Source: an uncultured Chitinophaga sp. (lineage in GTDB: Bacteria > Bacteroidota > Bacteroidia > Chitinophagales > Chitinophagaceae). Taken from it: DNA of 64,000 bases. This document shows positions 7,612 through 17,290 of the stretch, piece after piece (positions within the stretch are counted from its first letter, which is position 1; the number at the start of each line of letters is the position of its first letter). The stretch covers positions 372,001-436,000 of the forward strand of contig NZ_CALEJS010000015.1 of the NCBI RefSeq assembly GCF_937898475.1. Reading direction: 5' to 3'. Under the pieces are notes generated by a model. It worked only from the letters and a program-made list of their open reading frames with translations. It searched no databases and was not told the DNA's origin. Made by a program: the position numbers and the translations under genes.

Positions 7612-7760
7612 ATTTCAGGTTTGAAGTTTAAAGTGTTAAGTTTGAGGTTTGTTGAACGCGAAACGTTCATAACAAGGCTCCAGTTAATAATTCTTGGCTC
7701 AACCTTTAACTTTTAACTTCCAACAACTTCAAATCTCAAACCTCAAACTTCAAACTTTCT
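7612..7760. repeat. Intergenic short-word inverted array (TTTGAGG type)
   Basis: The left arm has CAGGTTTGAAGTTTAAAG and AGTTTGAGGTTTGTTG; the right arm has CTCAAACCTCAAACTTCAAA. The array ends two bases before the EVE-domain start. Confidence 0.8.
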
Positions 7761-7762
7761 AT

Positions 7763-8173
7763 ATGAATTACTGGCTTGTTAAATCAGAACCATTCAAATA
7801 CTCCTGGGACCAGTTTGTAAAAGACGGTAAAACTTTCTGGGATGGCGTGCGCAACTATGCCGCGCGTAACAACCTGAAGGCGATGAAAAAGGGAGACCAG
7901 GTATTTTTCTACCATAGCAATGAAGGCCTGGAAATAGTAGGGATCGCGGAAGTGGTGAAAGAACATTACCAGGACCCTACCACTACAGATCCTAACTGGG
8001 TAGTAGTAGACCTGAAACCGCTTAAACCGCTCAAGAAGCCCGTTACCCTGGCACAGGTAAAAGCAGATAAGCGCCTGGCCAACCTGCAGCTGGTAAGACT
8101 GGGAAGGCTGTCTGTAAGCGCAGTAACGCCGGAAGAATACAAGATTATTATGGAGCTGGCGGGTACCAAATAG
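7763..8173 (+). CDS. EVE domain-containing protein
   Basis: A 136-residue single-domain protein matching the EVE family (PUA-like fold): MNYWLVKSEPFKYSWDQF at the start, then FWDGVRNYAARNNLKAMKKG, DQVFFYHSN, GIAEVVKEHYQDPTTTDPNW, and a C-terminal LVRLGRLSVSAVTPEEYKII. EVE domains bind modified bases in DNA or RNA; free-standing bacterial versions have uncertain roles. The ATG at 7763 follows the repeat array and gives the conserved N-terminus. The upstream in-frame TTG at 7694 would add only translated repeat. Confidence 0.92.
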   Translation: MNYWLVKSEPFKYSWDQFVKDGKTFWDGVRNYAARNNLKAMKKGDQVFFYHSNEGLEIVGIAEVVKEHYQDPTTTDPNWVVVDLKPLKPLKKPVTLAQVKADKRLANLQLVRLGRLSVSAVTPEEYKIIMELAGTK

Positions 8174-8322
8174 GAAATTCCAAATTCCAAATTCCAAATA
8201 CCAAATTCCAAAGAGCGAAGACTATTAGTTGCTTCACTCTTTGGAATTTTTATTTTGGAGTTTAGTGATTGGATGTTGGTATTTGGAATTTGGATTTTGG
8301 AATTTGGCCTGTGGTCTTTGGC
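8172..8322. repeat. Intergenic short-word inverted array (AATTCCAAAT type)
   Basis: AAATTCCAAATTCCAAAT words at the left and GGTATTTGGAATTTGG words at the right are separated by a unique centre. The array lies between the EVE gene and the terminator of the giant secreted protein. Confidence 0.8.
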
Positions 8323-8333
8323 CTTTGGGGATT

Positions 8334-8378
8334 TTACAAAAAAACTCCGGTTTCGGATTGCCCGGAACCGGAGTTTTC
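8334..8378 (-). terminator. Intrinsic terminator of the giant T9SS esterase protein
   Basis: A 16-bp stem (AAAACTCCGGTTTCGG at 8341-8356 with 8362-8377, one mismatch) ends, on the minus strand, in seven T residues. It is 24 bases after the stop codon of the gene that ends at 8402. Confidence 0.8.
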
Positions 8379-8401
8379 TGTGAACGGTGTGTTGTTAGAT
8401 C

Positions 8402-11400
8402 CTAATTCTTTAACAGTTTTATCGTTTTGACAGCTTTGTTTTCAGACATTATCTGCAGGAAGTAAACGCCATGGTTCAGTTGTGCGTTGCCCAGATCCAG
8501 TCTTTCCATATACTGTCCTTTACCGCGGATGCCAAGGTCCTTGGTCAGGATCAGTCGTCCGGTCACATCCAGCAATCTTACGGTTACCCTGGTGTCGGCC
8601 TGTTGCTGGGTGTAGTACAGGTTGATGAAGGTATTGAACGGATTCGGGAATGCCTTTTCAACTGATACGCCGTTGGTAGCAGCATCTTCAGACTGTGTCA
8701 GTTTCGCGTCGTTGAGCGCGCCTGACAATGTTACCAGCTTGTTGGTGGTACGTCCGGCATCCATGGTGGCGCCAACTACCGGCAGATTTACCAGGCCACT
8801 GCTGTCGCCCAGCGGATACGCCTTGATCACCATTGCATTCAGGTAGCCGTAGTTCAGGTAAGTGTATACCTTAATGAATATATCACCGTTTTCGTCTGGT
8901 ATCACATCGTTGATGGTAACGGTATTCTGGGTGTTGTCGTTTGCATCCAGTGTTACTACATGGCCGCCGATGCTGTATGCCGTGATCCTGGTACCGCCGC
9001 TGCCCCTGTTGCCCAGGAAGGTGAAGGAGTAGCGTTTGGTCTGATCCAGCCTGGTAATCCTTAACAGGGCCGTATCTGTTTCAGTGTAGTAAGATTCTGC
9101 CAGTACCTTGTCAGGATATACGCCGGAGTTGTTACCGGTTTGCATACCTGCAGGGTTGGTACCGGTAAAGTTATCTATGATCTGCATGGACATGTAGGTG
9201 TTTACACTATTGTCGTCCATCAGGTTGTTCATGGTAAGTCCTGCGAAAGGCAATGCGGCCGTATTGTTCCATGGTGCGTTGGCAATGCTGGTGGTAGTGG
9301 TGAAGTTGATCATTACACCATAAGCCATCGTGCCGCCGCTGGCCACGTTGCTGTAGGCGGAGAACAGTGCGCCTGCCGCTGCCCTTACTTTGTAGAAGTA
9401 GACAGTGTTCTGGCTCAGATTGTTGTCTGCATACGTTGTTACATTCGGACCTACCGTAGTGATCAGGCTATAGGTACCGGTGGCGGATGTTGCGCGCCAT
9501 ACCTGGTAGCCTGTTTCGTTACTGGCCTTATCTGCCCAGTTCAGCTGTATGCTGGTCCTGGAATTAGCGGTAGCTGTGAGGTTGGATGGCGCCAGCGGTG
9601 TGCCGTCATCCACGTAAGACTGTATCACCAGTGCGTTCAGGTAAGCAGCCACAGAGCCGCTGGTTTGTCTTACAACAAAGACAATGTTCCCGCTTGCATC
9701 CGGTGTGAGGCCGTTGAGCTGAACGGTGTTGCTGGTATTGCTGGCGGCATTCAGCGTTACGGATTGTCCGCCTGCGGTATAAGTAGTGTTCCTGTTGTCG
9801 GATACGCTGGTACGGCTGCCAAAGAACACGAGGTTATATTTACGTGTGGCAGACAGTCCGCTGATGCGTATACGGCGGTCAGAATTGCTCTGGTCAAAGA
9901 AGAAGGTCTTCATCACTGCATCCGGGTATACACCGGAGTTATTGCCCGTTTCTGCACCTACGTTGTTAGCGCCGGTGAACTGGTCGAGCACCGTGATGTT
10001 GATACCGGTGGCAGCGCCTGCTTCATCCAGCAGGTTCGTGATGCCGGCGTTCACGTTCGGTAATGCATTGAAGTTGTTCCATGGTGCGCCTGCAGGTTCT
10101 ACCTGGTTGGCGTTCACGTATACGGAAGTGATCTTCGCATCGGTTACCGTAACGGTAAAGCTTACACTGCTGGTATCGCCGGAATTGTCTTTGGCCCTGG
10201 CGGTGAGTGTATACTTGCCGATATCGCCTGCACCCGGAGTCAGGGTGAACCTGCCGGAGCCGTTGCCAAGATCCTGGAAGACGGCAAAGGCAGGGAGACC
10301 GGTGGCAGACAGGGTGATGACGTCTGTAGCGGCATCGGTGGCGGTGAAATTCACCTGCTGACTGGTGCCTGACTTCATGGTCACGTTGCTGATGGCAGCG
10401 ATCACGGGCGCCTTGTTCGGTATCACCACGGCTATTGTATCGGTGTACTGTGATGCACCATAGCCATTCAGGCCTCTTACCCTGTAATACCAGGTGGTGG
10501 CACTGCCTGCGGTAGCATCCAGGTAACCGGTGGCATTTGCGTTGGTGGGATTTGCGTTCAGCACGGTGAATGGCCCTGCCTGGTTAGCGGAACGGGATAC
10601 TTCGTACCCGGTTTCGTTAAAGGCCTGGTCGCTCCAGCTCAGCTGCACGCCATTGCTAACCACCTCTCCGCTGAAGTTGAGCGGTTTGGCAGGCGCTGAT
10701 TCATCATCAAAGCTGGCGGTGATCACCATGGCGTTGATGTATGCATATTGAGATCCCGGCGCCGCTACTATGTTCATGGAGATACCGCCATTGGCATCGG
10801 GCCTTACATCATTGATAGACACGGTCTGGCTGGAGTTGTTCCGTGCATTCAGCGTTACCGTGGTACCGTTAATGGTATAGCTGGCCACACGGTCATCACT
10901 GATGCCTGCGCGGCTGCCAAACATGGTAAAGCTGTACTTGAACTGCGGATCCAGTCCGTTGAAGCGGATGGTCTGCAGATCCGTCGTGGTCCACCAGTTG
11001 GTCACCATCACTGCATCGGGGTAAACGCCGGAGTTGTTACCGGTATTGGCGCCCTGGTTATTGGTGTTCGTACCGCCGTTGACGTTCTGCCATGGGGTCA
11101 GGATGGTCATTGACATATTGGTAGTGCGTCCCAGCTGATCTTTCAGGGCAGGGAATACATCATTCTGCGCAGGCCGTTTGTTGGTATTGAACCATGGTGA
11201 TGGCGGCGCCCATGCACCGTCTCCAAAGTCTATGTAAACGGTGTAGTTGGGGTTCACATCCGTTACCGTGATCGTGAATGACCTGGTATCGAATGCGCCT
11301 TTACCGTCATCTACTTTTACTGTTACGTTATAAACGCCTGCATCGGCATATCCGGGGTTGAGCTGGATCTGTGCCGTATTGCCTTCAGGCGACAGCACTG

Positions 11401-14400
11401 CGAAGGCAGGCAGACCGGTGGCAGACCAGTTGGTCGGGTCGCCGCTGTTTGCATCGCTGGAGCTGAGGTTCACCACAGCAGATCCTTTTTCGGCCAGGCT
11501 TACGTTCGAGATCGGGCTTAACTGGGGCATGAAGTTGTCGTTCACCGTCAGGGTGAAGGTGGCCGTAGTACTGCCGTTATGCTCGTCTGTTGCCTTTATC
11601 TGTATGTTATATACGCCCTGGTCGCCTGCACCCGGAGAGAAGATCAGGTTAACGCCTCCGTCGCCGGAAGGTGTAATAGCACCGAATGCCGGCAGGTTGG
11701 GCGATGTGATCGTTACATCTTCTCCATCCGGATCCACTGCACCGATCTGGAAGCTGGTCTGTGTGCCGTAGCGCATCGTCCTGTCTTCCGTACCTACAAT
11801 CTCGGGCAAGCCGTTCAGCGTGGTGGCATTCACGGTGTTGGTGTATGAGCTGTTGCCGCCATCGTTCTTTGCACGCACCCTGTAGTAGAAGAGCGAGTTG
11901 GCAAAGAGGCCCGAATCAGCGTATGCAGCCTGTGCGCCGGCGTTGGGCGGCGTAGTGGCAATGAGCACAAAGTTGCTGGCGTCATTAGCAGAACGGTATA
12001 TTTCAAAGCCTGTTTCTGTGGTGGAATTATCTTTCCATGTCAGATCGATCCGGTTGCCGGAAACGGCTGTAGCCACCAGCAAAGTGGGTGCAGGCGGTAT
12101 AGCCGGCAGTACTGCTGTTCTTGCAGAAGCAGTAGAAGTAAAGCCGGAGCTGCCATTATTATTGATGGTTTTCAGCCTGTAGTAGTAAGTCGTGTTCGGG
12201 TTTAAAGCGGTGTCTGTAAAGCTGGTCACGTTAGCGGCAGTTCTGCCTACGATGGTGTACGTACCGCCGGAGGAGGTGCTCCTGTATACTTCAAAACCGG
12301 TTTCGTTGGTAACGCTGTTATTCCAGCTCACTTTCAGCTTGGTATGAGAAACAACGGAAGCGGATATACCCGAAGGTGCGGAGGGCGCTGCGCCCAGGCT
12401 GAGGTTATCCCTGAATGCGGAGTTGGGGATCTGCGTACGGGAGTTTATTCCCACGTTGTTCCTCCAGTATAAACGGATCTCATCTGATCCTGTACGGTCA
12501 AAGTAAGTCAGTACAATGGGATAGGTACCTGCAGCCAGTGTGATGGTACCGCTTCTGTACTGGGCGTTGTGGATGCCGTCATTATTCACCAGCGCAGTAG
12601 CGTTTGCGCTATATGGCGTATTGATATACAGCTTGCTGCCCGCATCGGAGTAGGTCTCGAATGTATAGGTGCCGGTGGTGGGTATGTTAATATAACCTTC
12701 CCACATGATGGCGAAGTTGTCTGATCTGTTCCTTACGTTCTTGTCTACATTGGCGCTGACACCTGTTTTTATCGGCGTCAGGCTATTGAAGTCAGGCAGG
12801 TTGTTCCATGAACCTTCATAGTATTTATAGGTAAGGCCGCTTGTATTCTGTGCAATGGCAACCACCTGGTTGCTGGCCGGAGATTCGTTGCCGGCGGCAT
12901 CCCTGGCTTTTACAACAAAGGTGTAGGTGGTACCAAAGTTAAGGCCATAAGCTACAAACGTCTGGGTGCCTGTACCTATCTGTGGTATAGAGAAGCTCTT
13001 CTTACCGTTGATATAGATGTCATACCTGTCAATGCCTACGTCGTCTGTAGCAGAAGACCAGCTGAGGCTTGCGGAGGTACGGGTAACGGAGCCTACGGTG
13101 AGGTTACCCGGGGCGGTAGGCGGTTTGTTATCTGCCAGGGTGGTAGCCGTGGCTTCATTGCTCACCGGGGCGGCGCCGTTATTGTTCACGGAGCGTACAA
13201 TAAAGTAATACTGTGTATTGTTCTCCAGGCCATTGTTGGTGAAGGTGCGTACATCCGTAGCCGTTTTACCTGCGAGTGTATAGGGGCCACCGGGTGATGT
13301 TGCACGGTATATTTCAAAGAAGGTTTCATTGTACTGTGGAGAAGGCTTATCGCTCCAGTCAAGTTTGATCGCTGTTTTGGAAGTGGCGGTGGCCACCAGG
13401 CCGTTGGCAGCGTCTGGTGCAGGGGCGCCGCTGGCGCTGATCACCTTGAAGGGGCTGGACAGATTGCTGGAACAGCCGAACTGCTCGGTTACACGGGCAA
13501 CATAATTACCCGGCTGGCGGGCCGTAAACGTGCTTGCCCTGCCGATCGTATCGCTGGTGCCTTGTCTTAACCATTGGTAGCTGGCATATCCTTCGGGCAG
13601 TGAAAGTACAACACTGTCCTTACCTTCAGGGGTAGGCAGCACATTGCTCTGGATACCGGCCATCATGATATCGGGAGTAACCGTAGGCGTCTTGGTCTTG
13701 ATCACAATGGGGATACGGGACCACTCTGACCACCGGGAGCCGCTCCTGATACGGGCATCGTAGGTACCGAAGCTGGTAGCCGTATAGGTATTGCCGGTAG
13801 CGCCGGCAATAATAACACCGTCTTTCCGCCACTGGTATTGGTCAAACCCTGCTGTGAGGCCCAGCACTGCGTTGACGGGGGTACCGGGGCAAAACTCGGT
13901 CTGGCCGTATAAAGCCCAGGGGTTGGACTTATACTGCCGCATAACAAAGGGAAAGTAATCCGCTTCATTCCATACCAGGTTCCAGATGCCGTGCCCCTGG
14001 CCCGCGTAGATCTTCAGCTTATAATTGGCGCCTACTGATTTGGCAGTAGACTCTATGAGCTGTGCAACCTGGGGTGGCGGATTTTTGTCAGCACCCCCCT
14101 GCAAATGCCATACTGAGGTCCATTTCCAGGTTTGTATGTTATCATCATAAGTATCCAGCGCCGCACTGATAGGAGTAGCTGCGGCCACCAGTTTGGGGTA
14201 ACGGAACATGAAGTCCCAGCAGGCTGCACCGCCGCCGGAAAGACCGTTCACGATCACCCGGAAAGGATCCACATTCAGTTGTGGAACAAAGAAGTTGTTG
14301 ATCAGTTCATTCACATAGTCATATTGGGTAGGCCCAAAATAACCGAACTGGTTCTGGGGATATAACAGGAAACCGTCATAGGCGCCGGATGCAATGCGCT

Positions 14401-14761
14401 GGTCATGCACCTGTCCGCCATGGAACAGCTGATACTCATTATCATATAAACCGCCCTTCTCGCCTATACCATGCCAGAATACGATAATGGGATACTTCTT
14501 ACTGGTATCCGCCGCATTGAAATTCTTTGGATAATGCAGCCTGAACTGCATGCCTTTGTAGATGTAACATTTGTAGCCTGAACTGTTCCAGCTTACACGG
14601 GCAGTTCTAACCCACTTACCGATCTGGCCCCAGGTTGGCTGGGCCGGGGGGCTGGAGGGGTTATAAGTTACAACGGGGTCATTGGGATTTAAAACCTGTG
14701 CCCAAGATGTTTGTGTGCTGAACAATACCAGCAACACGAGTCGCAAGTAAAATTTTAACAT
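8402..14761 (-). CDS. Giant multidomain secreted esterase-like protein with T9SS tail
   Basis: A 2119-residue exported protein. The start is ATG 14761, giving the signal peptide MLKFYLRLVLLVLFSTQTSW; a longer frame to 14809 would hide it. Rough order: an alpha/beta-hydrolase domain (residues 50-295; nucleophile motif NGLSGGGAA), an Ig-like region, two fibronectin III domains, a PA14-like domain near 650-790 (YKYYEGSWNNLPDFNSLTP), two more FnIII domains, and cadherin-like domains. Three copies of an unnamed module of about 175 residues then alternate with FnIII domains. The protein ends in a T9SS type A sorting tail (AFPNPFNTFINLYY to KTIKLLKN). It is probably displayed on the surface, and may de-esterify or bind polysaccharide. 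A second esterase-headed giant protein lies at the other side of the polysaccharide locus. Confidence 0.88.
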   Translation of the reverse strand: MLKFYLRLVLLVLFSTQTSWAQVLNPNDPVVTYNPSSPPAQPTWGQIGKWVRTARVSWNSSGYKCYIYKGMQFRLHYPKNFNAADTSKKYPIIVFWHGIGEKGGLYDNEYQLFHGGQVHDQRIASGAYDGFLLYPQNQFGYFGPTQYDYVNELINNFFVPQLNVDPFRVIVNGLSGGGAACWDFMFRYPKLVAAATPISAALDTYDDNIQTWKWTSVWHLQGGADKNPPPQVAQLIESTAKSVGANYKLKIYAGQGHGIWNLVWNEADYFPFVMRQYKSNPWALYGQTEFCPGTPVNAVLGLTAGFDQYQWRKDGVIIAGATGNTYTATSFGTYDARIRSGSRWSEWSRIPIVIKTKTPTVTPDIMMAGIQSNVLPTPEGKDSVVLSLPEGYASYQWLRQGTSDTIGRASTFTARQPGNYVARVTEQFGCSSNLSSPFKVISASGAPAPDAANGLVATATSKTAIKLDWSDKPSPQYNETFFEIYRATSPGGPYTLAGKTATDVRTFTNNGLENNTQYYFIVRSVNNNGAAPVSNEATATTLADNKPPTAPGNLTVGSVTRTSASLSWSSATDDVGIDRYDIYINGKKSFSIPQIGTGTQTFVAYGLNFGTTYTFVVKARDAAGNESPASNQVVAIAQNTSGLTYKYYEGSWNNLPDFNSLTPIKTGVSANVDKNVRNRSDNFAIMWEGYINIPTTGTYTFETYSDAGSKLYINTPYSANATALVNNDGIHNAQYRSGTITLAAGTYPIVLTYFDRTGSDEIRLYWRNNVGINSRTQIPNSAFRDNLSLGAAPSAPSGISASVVSHTKLKVSWNNSVTNETGFEVYRSTSSGGTYTIVGRTAANVTSFTDTALNPNTTYYYRLKTINNNGSSGFTSTASARTAVLPAIPPAPTLLVATAVSGNRIDLTWKDNSTTETGFEIYRSANDASNFVLIATTPPNAGAQAAYADSGLFANSLFYYRVRAKNDGGNSSYTNTVNATTLNGLPEIVGTEDRTMRYGTQTSFQIGAVDPDGEDVTITSPNLPAFGAITPSGDGGVNLIFSPGAGDQGVYNIQIKATDEHNGSTTATFTLTVNDNFMPQLSPISNVSLAEKGSAVVNLSSSDANSGDPTNWSATGLPAFAVLSPEGNTAQIQLNPGYADAGVYNVTVKVDDGKGAFDTRSFTITVTDVNPNYTVYIDFGDGAWAPPSPWFNTNKRPAQNDVFPALKDQLGRTTNMSMTILTPWQNVNGGTNTNNQGANTGNNSGVYPDAVMVTNWWTTTDLQTIRFNGLDPQFKYSFTMFGSRAGISDDRVASYTINGTTVTLNARNNSSQTVSINDVRPDANGGISMNIVAAPGSQYAYINAMVITASFDDESAPAKPLNFSGEVVSNGVQLSWSDQAFNETGYEVSRSANQAGPFTVLNANPTNANATGYLDATAGSATTWYYRVRGLNGYGASQYTDTIAVVIPNKAPVIAAISNVTMKSGTSQQVNFTATDAATDVITLSATGLPAFAVFQDLGNGSGRFTLTPGAGDIGKYTLTARAKDNSGDTSSVSFTVTVTDAKITSVYVNANQVEPAGAPWNNFNALPNVNAGITNLLDEAGAATGINITVLDQFTGANNVGAETGNNSGVYPDAVMKTFFFDQSNSDRRIRISGLSATRKYNLVFFGSRTSVSDNRNTTYTAGGQSVTLNAASNTSNTVQLNGLTPDASGNIVFVVRQTSGSVAAYLNALVIQSYVDDGTPLAPSNLTATANSRTSIQLNWADKASNETGYQVWRATSATGTYSLITTVGPNVTTYADNNLSQNTVYFYKVRAAAGALFSAYSNVASGGTMAYGVMINFTTTTSIANAPWNNTAALPFAGLTMNNLMDDNSVNTYMSMQIIDNFTGTNPAGMQTGNNSGVYPDKVLAESYYTETDTALLRITRLDQTKRYSFTFLGNRGSGGTRITAYSIGGHVVTLDANDNTQNTVTINDVIPDENGDIFIKVYTYLNYGYLNAMVIKAYPLGDSSGLVNLPVVGATMDAGRTTNKLVTLSGALNDAKLTQSEDAATNGVSVEKAFPNPFNTFINLYYTQQQADTRVTVRLLDVTGRLILTKDLGIRGKGQYMERLDLGNAQLNHGVYFLQIMSENKAVKTIKLLKN

Positions 14762-15000
14762 ATGTAATGATTGAGTATCCGGTAATCGTTGTTTACCAGG
14801 CTCGTTCATTGGATGTGGCCAAATAAAAAGAAATCACTAAACGTGGTGGTTTTGTCCAGGAGATGGTCAGAAGAGAAAGTTTTGTCCCCAACAAGATTCA
14901 GTATACTGCAATTTAGAAATTTAAAATCGACACTTTCAAAAAAAGTTGGTAAACCGCTGAAAATAGCAGGTAAATTGCAGGATTTTGCCTTTAAACGTTA

Positions 15001-16083
15001 TTAACACCCCACCAGGAATTTACTCTTGTTCCCGAGTATCCGTTTTGCAAGTTGTAAGGTCCAGATCGAAAGTGCCATTACTATAATCAAACAAACGGCC
15101 CAGATAAGCAGGTTGCCCGGCATCGGGCGATGAAATGCCAGTTGGTAGCCCCCCCTTAATAACAGCACAAAAAAGTAGTGCACAAAGTATATGCCGAAGC
15201 TGTACACCGCCAGCGTGTCTACCACCCGGGGCACGTACTTCTCAAGCCTCCACAGCCAGTACAGGTAAAATGGACAGAACAGCATCTTGTGCGTATAGTC
15301 TACCGGGTCGTAGAAAGGTTTGCTCACAAAGTAGTTCAATACGAGGAATGCGATGGGCAGTACGGTGATCGCTACCCAGTACTTTTGGGCAAACACCAGG
15401 AACTGGTCTTTAAACCGGCTCAGGAACATACCAAAAACATACACGGAAAGGAAGTGAACGGCCATAACCAGGGTATCGCTCAACACGCTGCGCTGTACGA
15501 TATAAGATAGTATTACCAAAGGCACGAGTGACCCGTACAATACCGGTTTGCGGTCCATATATAATAATACCGGGGCGATCAGGTAATACAAAGCGATCAT
15601 GGGGATAAACCACAGCTGTTGCAGGTGGGCCCCATGCAGCAGGTAATAGCCGGCCTGTTCCCAGCGTGGCCAGGAGCCGAAGTCAGGATGATCTTCCAGT
15701 GTAAAGCCATTAATATCCTGTGTAACCACACGGTACACAATCACCGGCGCCGACAGCAGGAGGTAGGGACAGATCACGTTCTGGAACTTCTTCACCAGGT
15801 AGTCTTTATACTCAAACTTTGCAGATAAATGCTGGAACAGGTAGCCTGCAATGAACAGGAACAGGATGGTGGAGTTCTGCATGATAATATCCAGTATCTT
15901 ATGCGATACAGACCCTTCTTTCCAGTTCAGCAGTATATGCGCACCCACTACATAAATGATAGCCACCCCACGGAAGTTGTGGATGTAGCTGATGAATTTC
16001 TTCTTCGGTGCAGCAGTGTTGGCCGCTGCTGCTATGGGCGCTGATACGGGCGTTTCAGTTGCTACGGACAATTGTTTCTCCAT
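15001..16083 (-). CDS. Acyltransferase 3 family membrane protein
   Basis: A 360-residue integral membrane protein of the acyltransferase-3 family, which moves acetyl or other acyl groups onto sugars. The conserved early motif HNFRGVAIIYVVGAHILLNW contains the family's key His near residue 50. About ten hydrophobic segments follow, with LQQLWFIPMIALYYLIAPVL as the family core. It is the last gene of the leftward polysaccharide block and overlaps the upstream glycosyltransferase gene. ATG 16107 (MPTSKLQK) is an alternative start; I prefer MEKQLSV at 16083 because it shortens the overlap. It likely decorates the polysaccharide with acyl groups, which the local esterases could remove. Confidence 0.88.
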   Translation of the reverse strand: MEKQLSVATETPVSAPIAAAANTAAPKKKFISYIHNFRGVAIIYVVGAHILLNWKEGSVSHKILDIIMQNSTILFLFIAGYLFQHLSAKFEYKDYLVKKFQNVICPYLLLSAPVIVYRVVTQDINGFTLEDHPDFGSWPRWEQAGYYLLHGAHLQQLWFIPMIALYYLIAPVLLYMDRKPVLYGSLVPLVILSYIVQRSVLSDTLVMAVHFLSVYVFGMFLSRFKDQFLVFAQKYWVAITVLPIAFLVLNYFVSKPFYDPVDYTHKMLFCPFYLYWLWRLEKYVPRVVDTLAVYSFGIYFVHYFFVLLLRGGYQLAFHRPMPGNLLIWAVCLIIVMALSIWTLQLAKRILGNKSKFLVGC

Positions 16084-17287
16084 TTTCTGCAATTTGGATG
16101 TTGGCATTAGGAACTTTATTGGAACGTTTTGCTTTTTCCCAGGCGGCTGACTGACTCCTGGTCAGGTAGCGGTAAAAGCCCTGGTACACCGCTATGTTCA
16201 TAAATAGAAAATAAAAAGGGATATAGAACAGGCTGATCTTCGTATTACGCGCAGCCAGTTTGTACCCGGTGAACGCAGCCAGGTATCCCAGTACCTGGAT
16301 GGCCAGGCAGGCAGGGTAGAACCATCCGCCTGCGTAAACGGCCAGTACAATATTGCTCAGCAACAGCACCAGCAGGCTTAAAGGGCTCAGGGTCCATCGC
16401 AGCACCCGGTGCGAGATATACTGGAAAGAAACCACCGGGAACCTGAAAATGTTCAGTAATGCGCGCAGCATTACAATGGATTGAAACCCTCCCGCGCTGA
16501 TGCGGATCTTCCGCTTGTGCTCTTCACTGATAGAGTCAGAGGGTGTTTCCATGGCATAGGCATCGGGCGCATACGCAATACGGTAACCTTTGATGTTAAT
16601 GCGCAGGGAGATCACAAAATCGTCCAGGATCACATCTTCCTCTACCGGCTCAAAGAGCGCCGTACGGATGGAGAACAGCTCTCCGGCTGCGCCTACTACA
16701 GAATACAGCTCGGCGTCCAGGCGCTTGAGGAAAGACTCGTACTTCCAGTAAACGCCTTCAGTAGCTGCCGCACCTGCTGCGCCGCTGCTGATCACCTTTT
16801 TTTCACCGGCTACCCCACCGGTACGTTCATCTGCATAGTGCCGCACAATGTTGCGGACGGCGGCGGTATTCAACAGGGTGTTGGCGTCGCAGAAGATCAC
16901 GTAGGGACTTTGTACGTGTTCCATTGCCCGGTTCAGGGCCGCTGTTTTACCGTTGCGGGCATTGGAATGCAGCAATTGTATTTCAGGGTAACGGGAGATA
17001 ATGGCAGGGGTATCATCTGTAGACCCGTCTGTAATAAAGAGCAGTTGCAGCTTTTCTTTGGGGTAATCCAGCTCCAGCGTGTTTACTATCTTCTCTTCGA
17101 TCACCGCTTCTTCATTATAGGCAGCCACTATCAGCGTCACTTCCGGCTCAAAGGGGGCTGTGGCCGGACGGGCTTTTGTCCTAAGGCGTTTGACCTTTAC
17201 GAGCGCCCACAATAGTATGCCGTATCCTATATAATTATAGAACAGGATAAAAAAGCTGGCATAGAAAAGTATGTAAGTGAAACGCAT
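16055..17287 (-). CDS. Membrane glycosyltransferase, GT2 family
   Basis: A 410-residue protein with an N-terminal membrane helix (residues 2-30), a GT-A catalytic domain and a C-terminal cluster of membrane helices (about 290-380). Catalytic marks are VTLIVAAYNEEAVIEEKI, LFITDGSTDDTP, the metal-binding VIFCDANTLLN, and the acceptor-side EEDVILDDFVISLRI. The plan matches processive-type GT2 enzymes that add sugars at the cytoplasmic face. It sits 4 bases after the gluconate-dehydrogenase-subunit-3-like gene in the leftward operon. The donor and acceptor sugars cannot be told from the sequence. Confidence 0.9.
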   Translation of the reverse strand: MRFTYILFYASFFILFYNYIGYGILLWALVKVKRLRTKARPATAPFEPEVTLIVAAYNEEAVIEEKIVNTLELDYPKEKLQLLFITDGSTDDTPAIISRYPEIQLLHSNARNGKTAALNRAMEHVQSPYVIFCDANTLLNTAAVRNIVRHYADERTGGVAGEKKVISSGAAGAAATEGVYWKYESFLKRLDAELYSVVGAAGELFSIRTALFEPVEEDVILDDFVISLRINIKGYRIAYAPDAYAMETPSDSISEEHKRKIRISAGGFQSIVMLRALLNIFRFPVVSFQYISHRVLRWTLSPLSLLVLLLSNIVLAVYAGGWFYPACLAIQVLGYLAAFTGYKLAARNTKISLFYIPFYFLFMNIAVYQGFYRYLTRSQSAAWEKAKRSNKVPNANIQIAENGETIVRSN

Positions 17288-17290
17288 ATT

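Noticed and set aside
7694..7762. Longer N-terminus of the EVE protein
   Set aside because: It begins with TTG in the repeat array, and the conserved domain starts at ATG 7763.
9140..10361. Long plus-strand ORFs (up to 307 codons) opposite the giant secreted protein
   Set aside because: They are antisense shadows of a repetitive, well-supported gene; their products are Cys/His/Arg/Val-rich with no recognisable domain or signal.
14789..15004. 71-codon ORF between the giant protein and the acyltransferase gene
   Set aside because: No start signal, no domain, and it lies across the promoter region of the giant gene.
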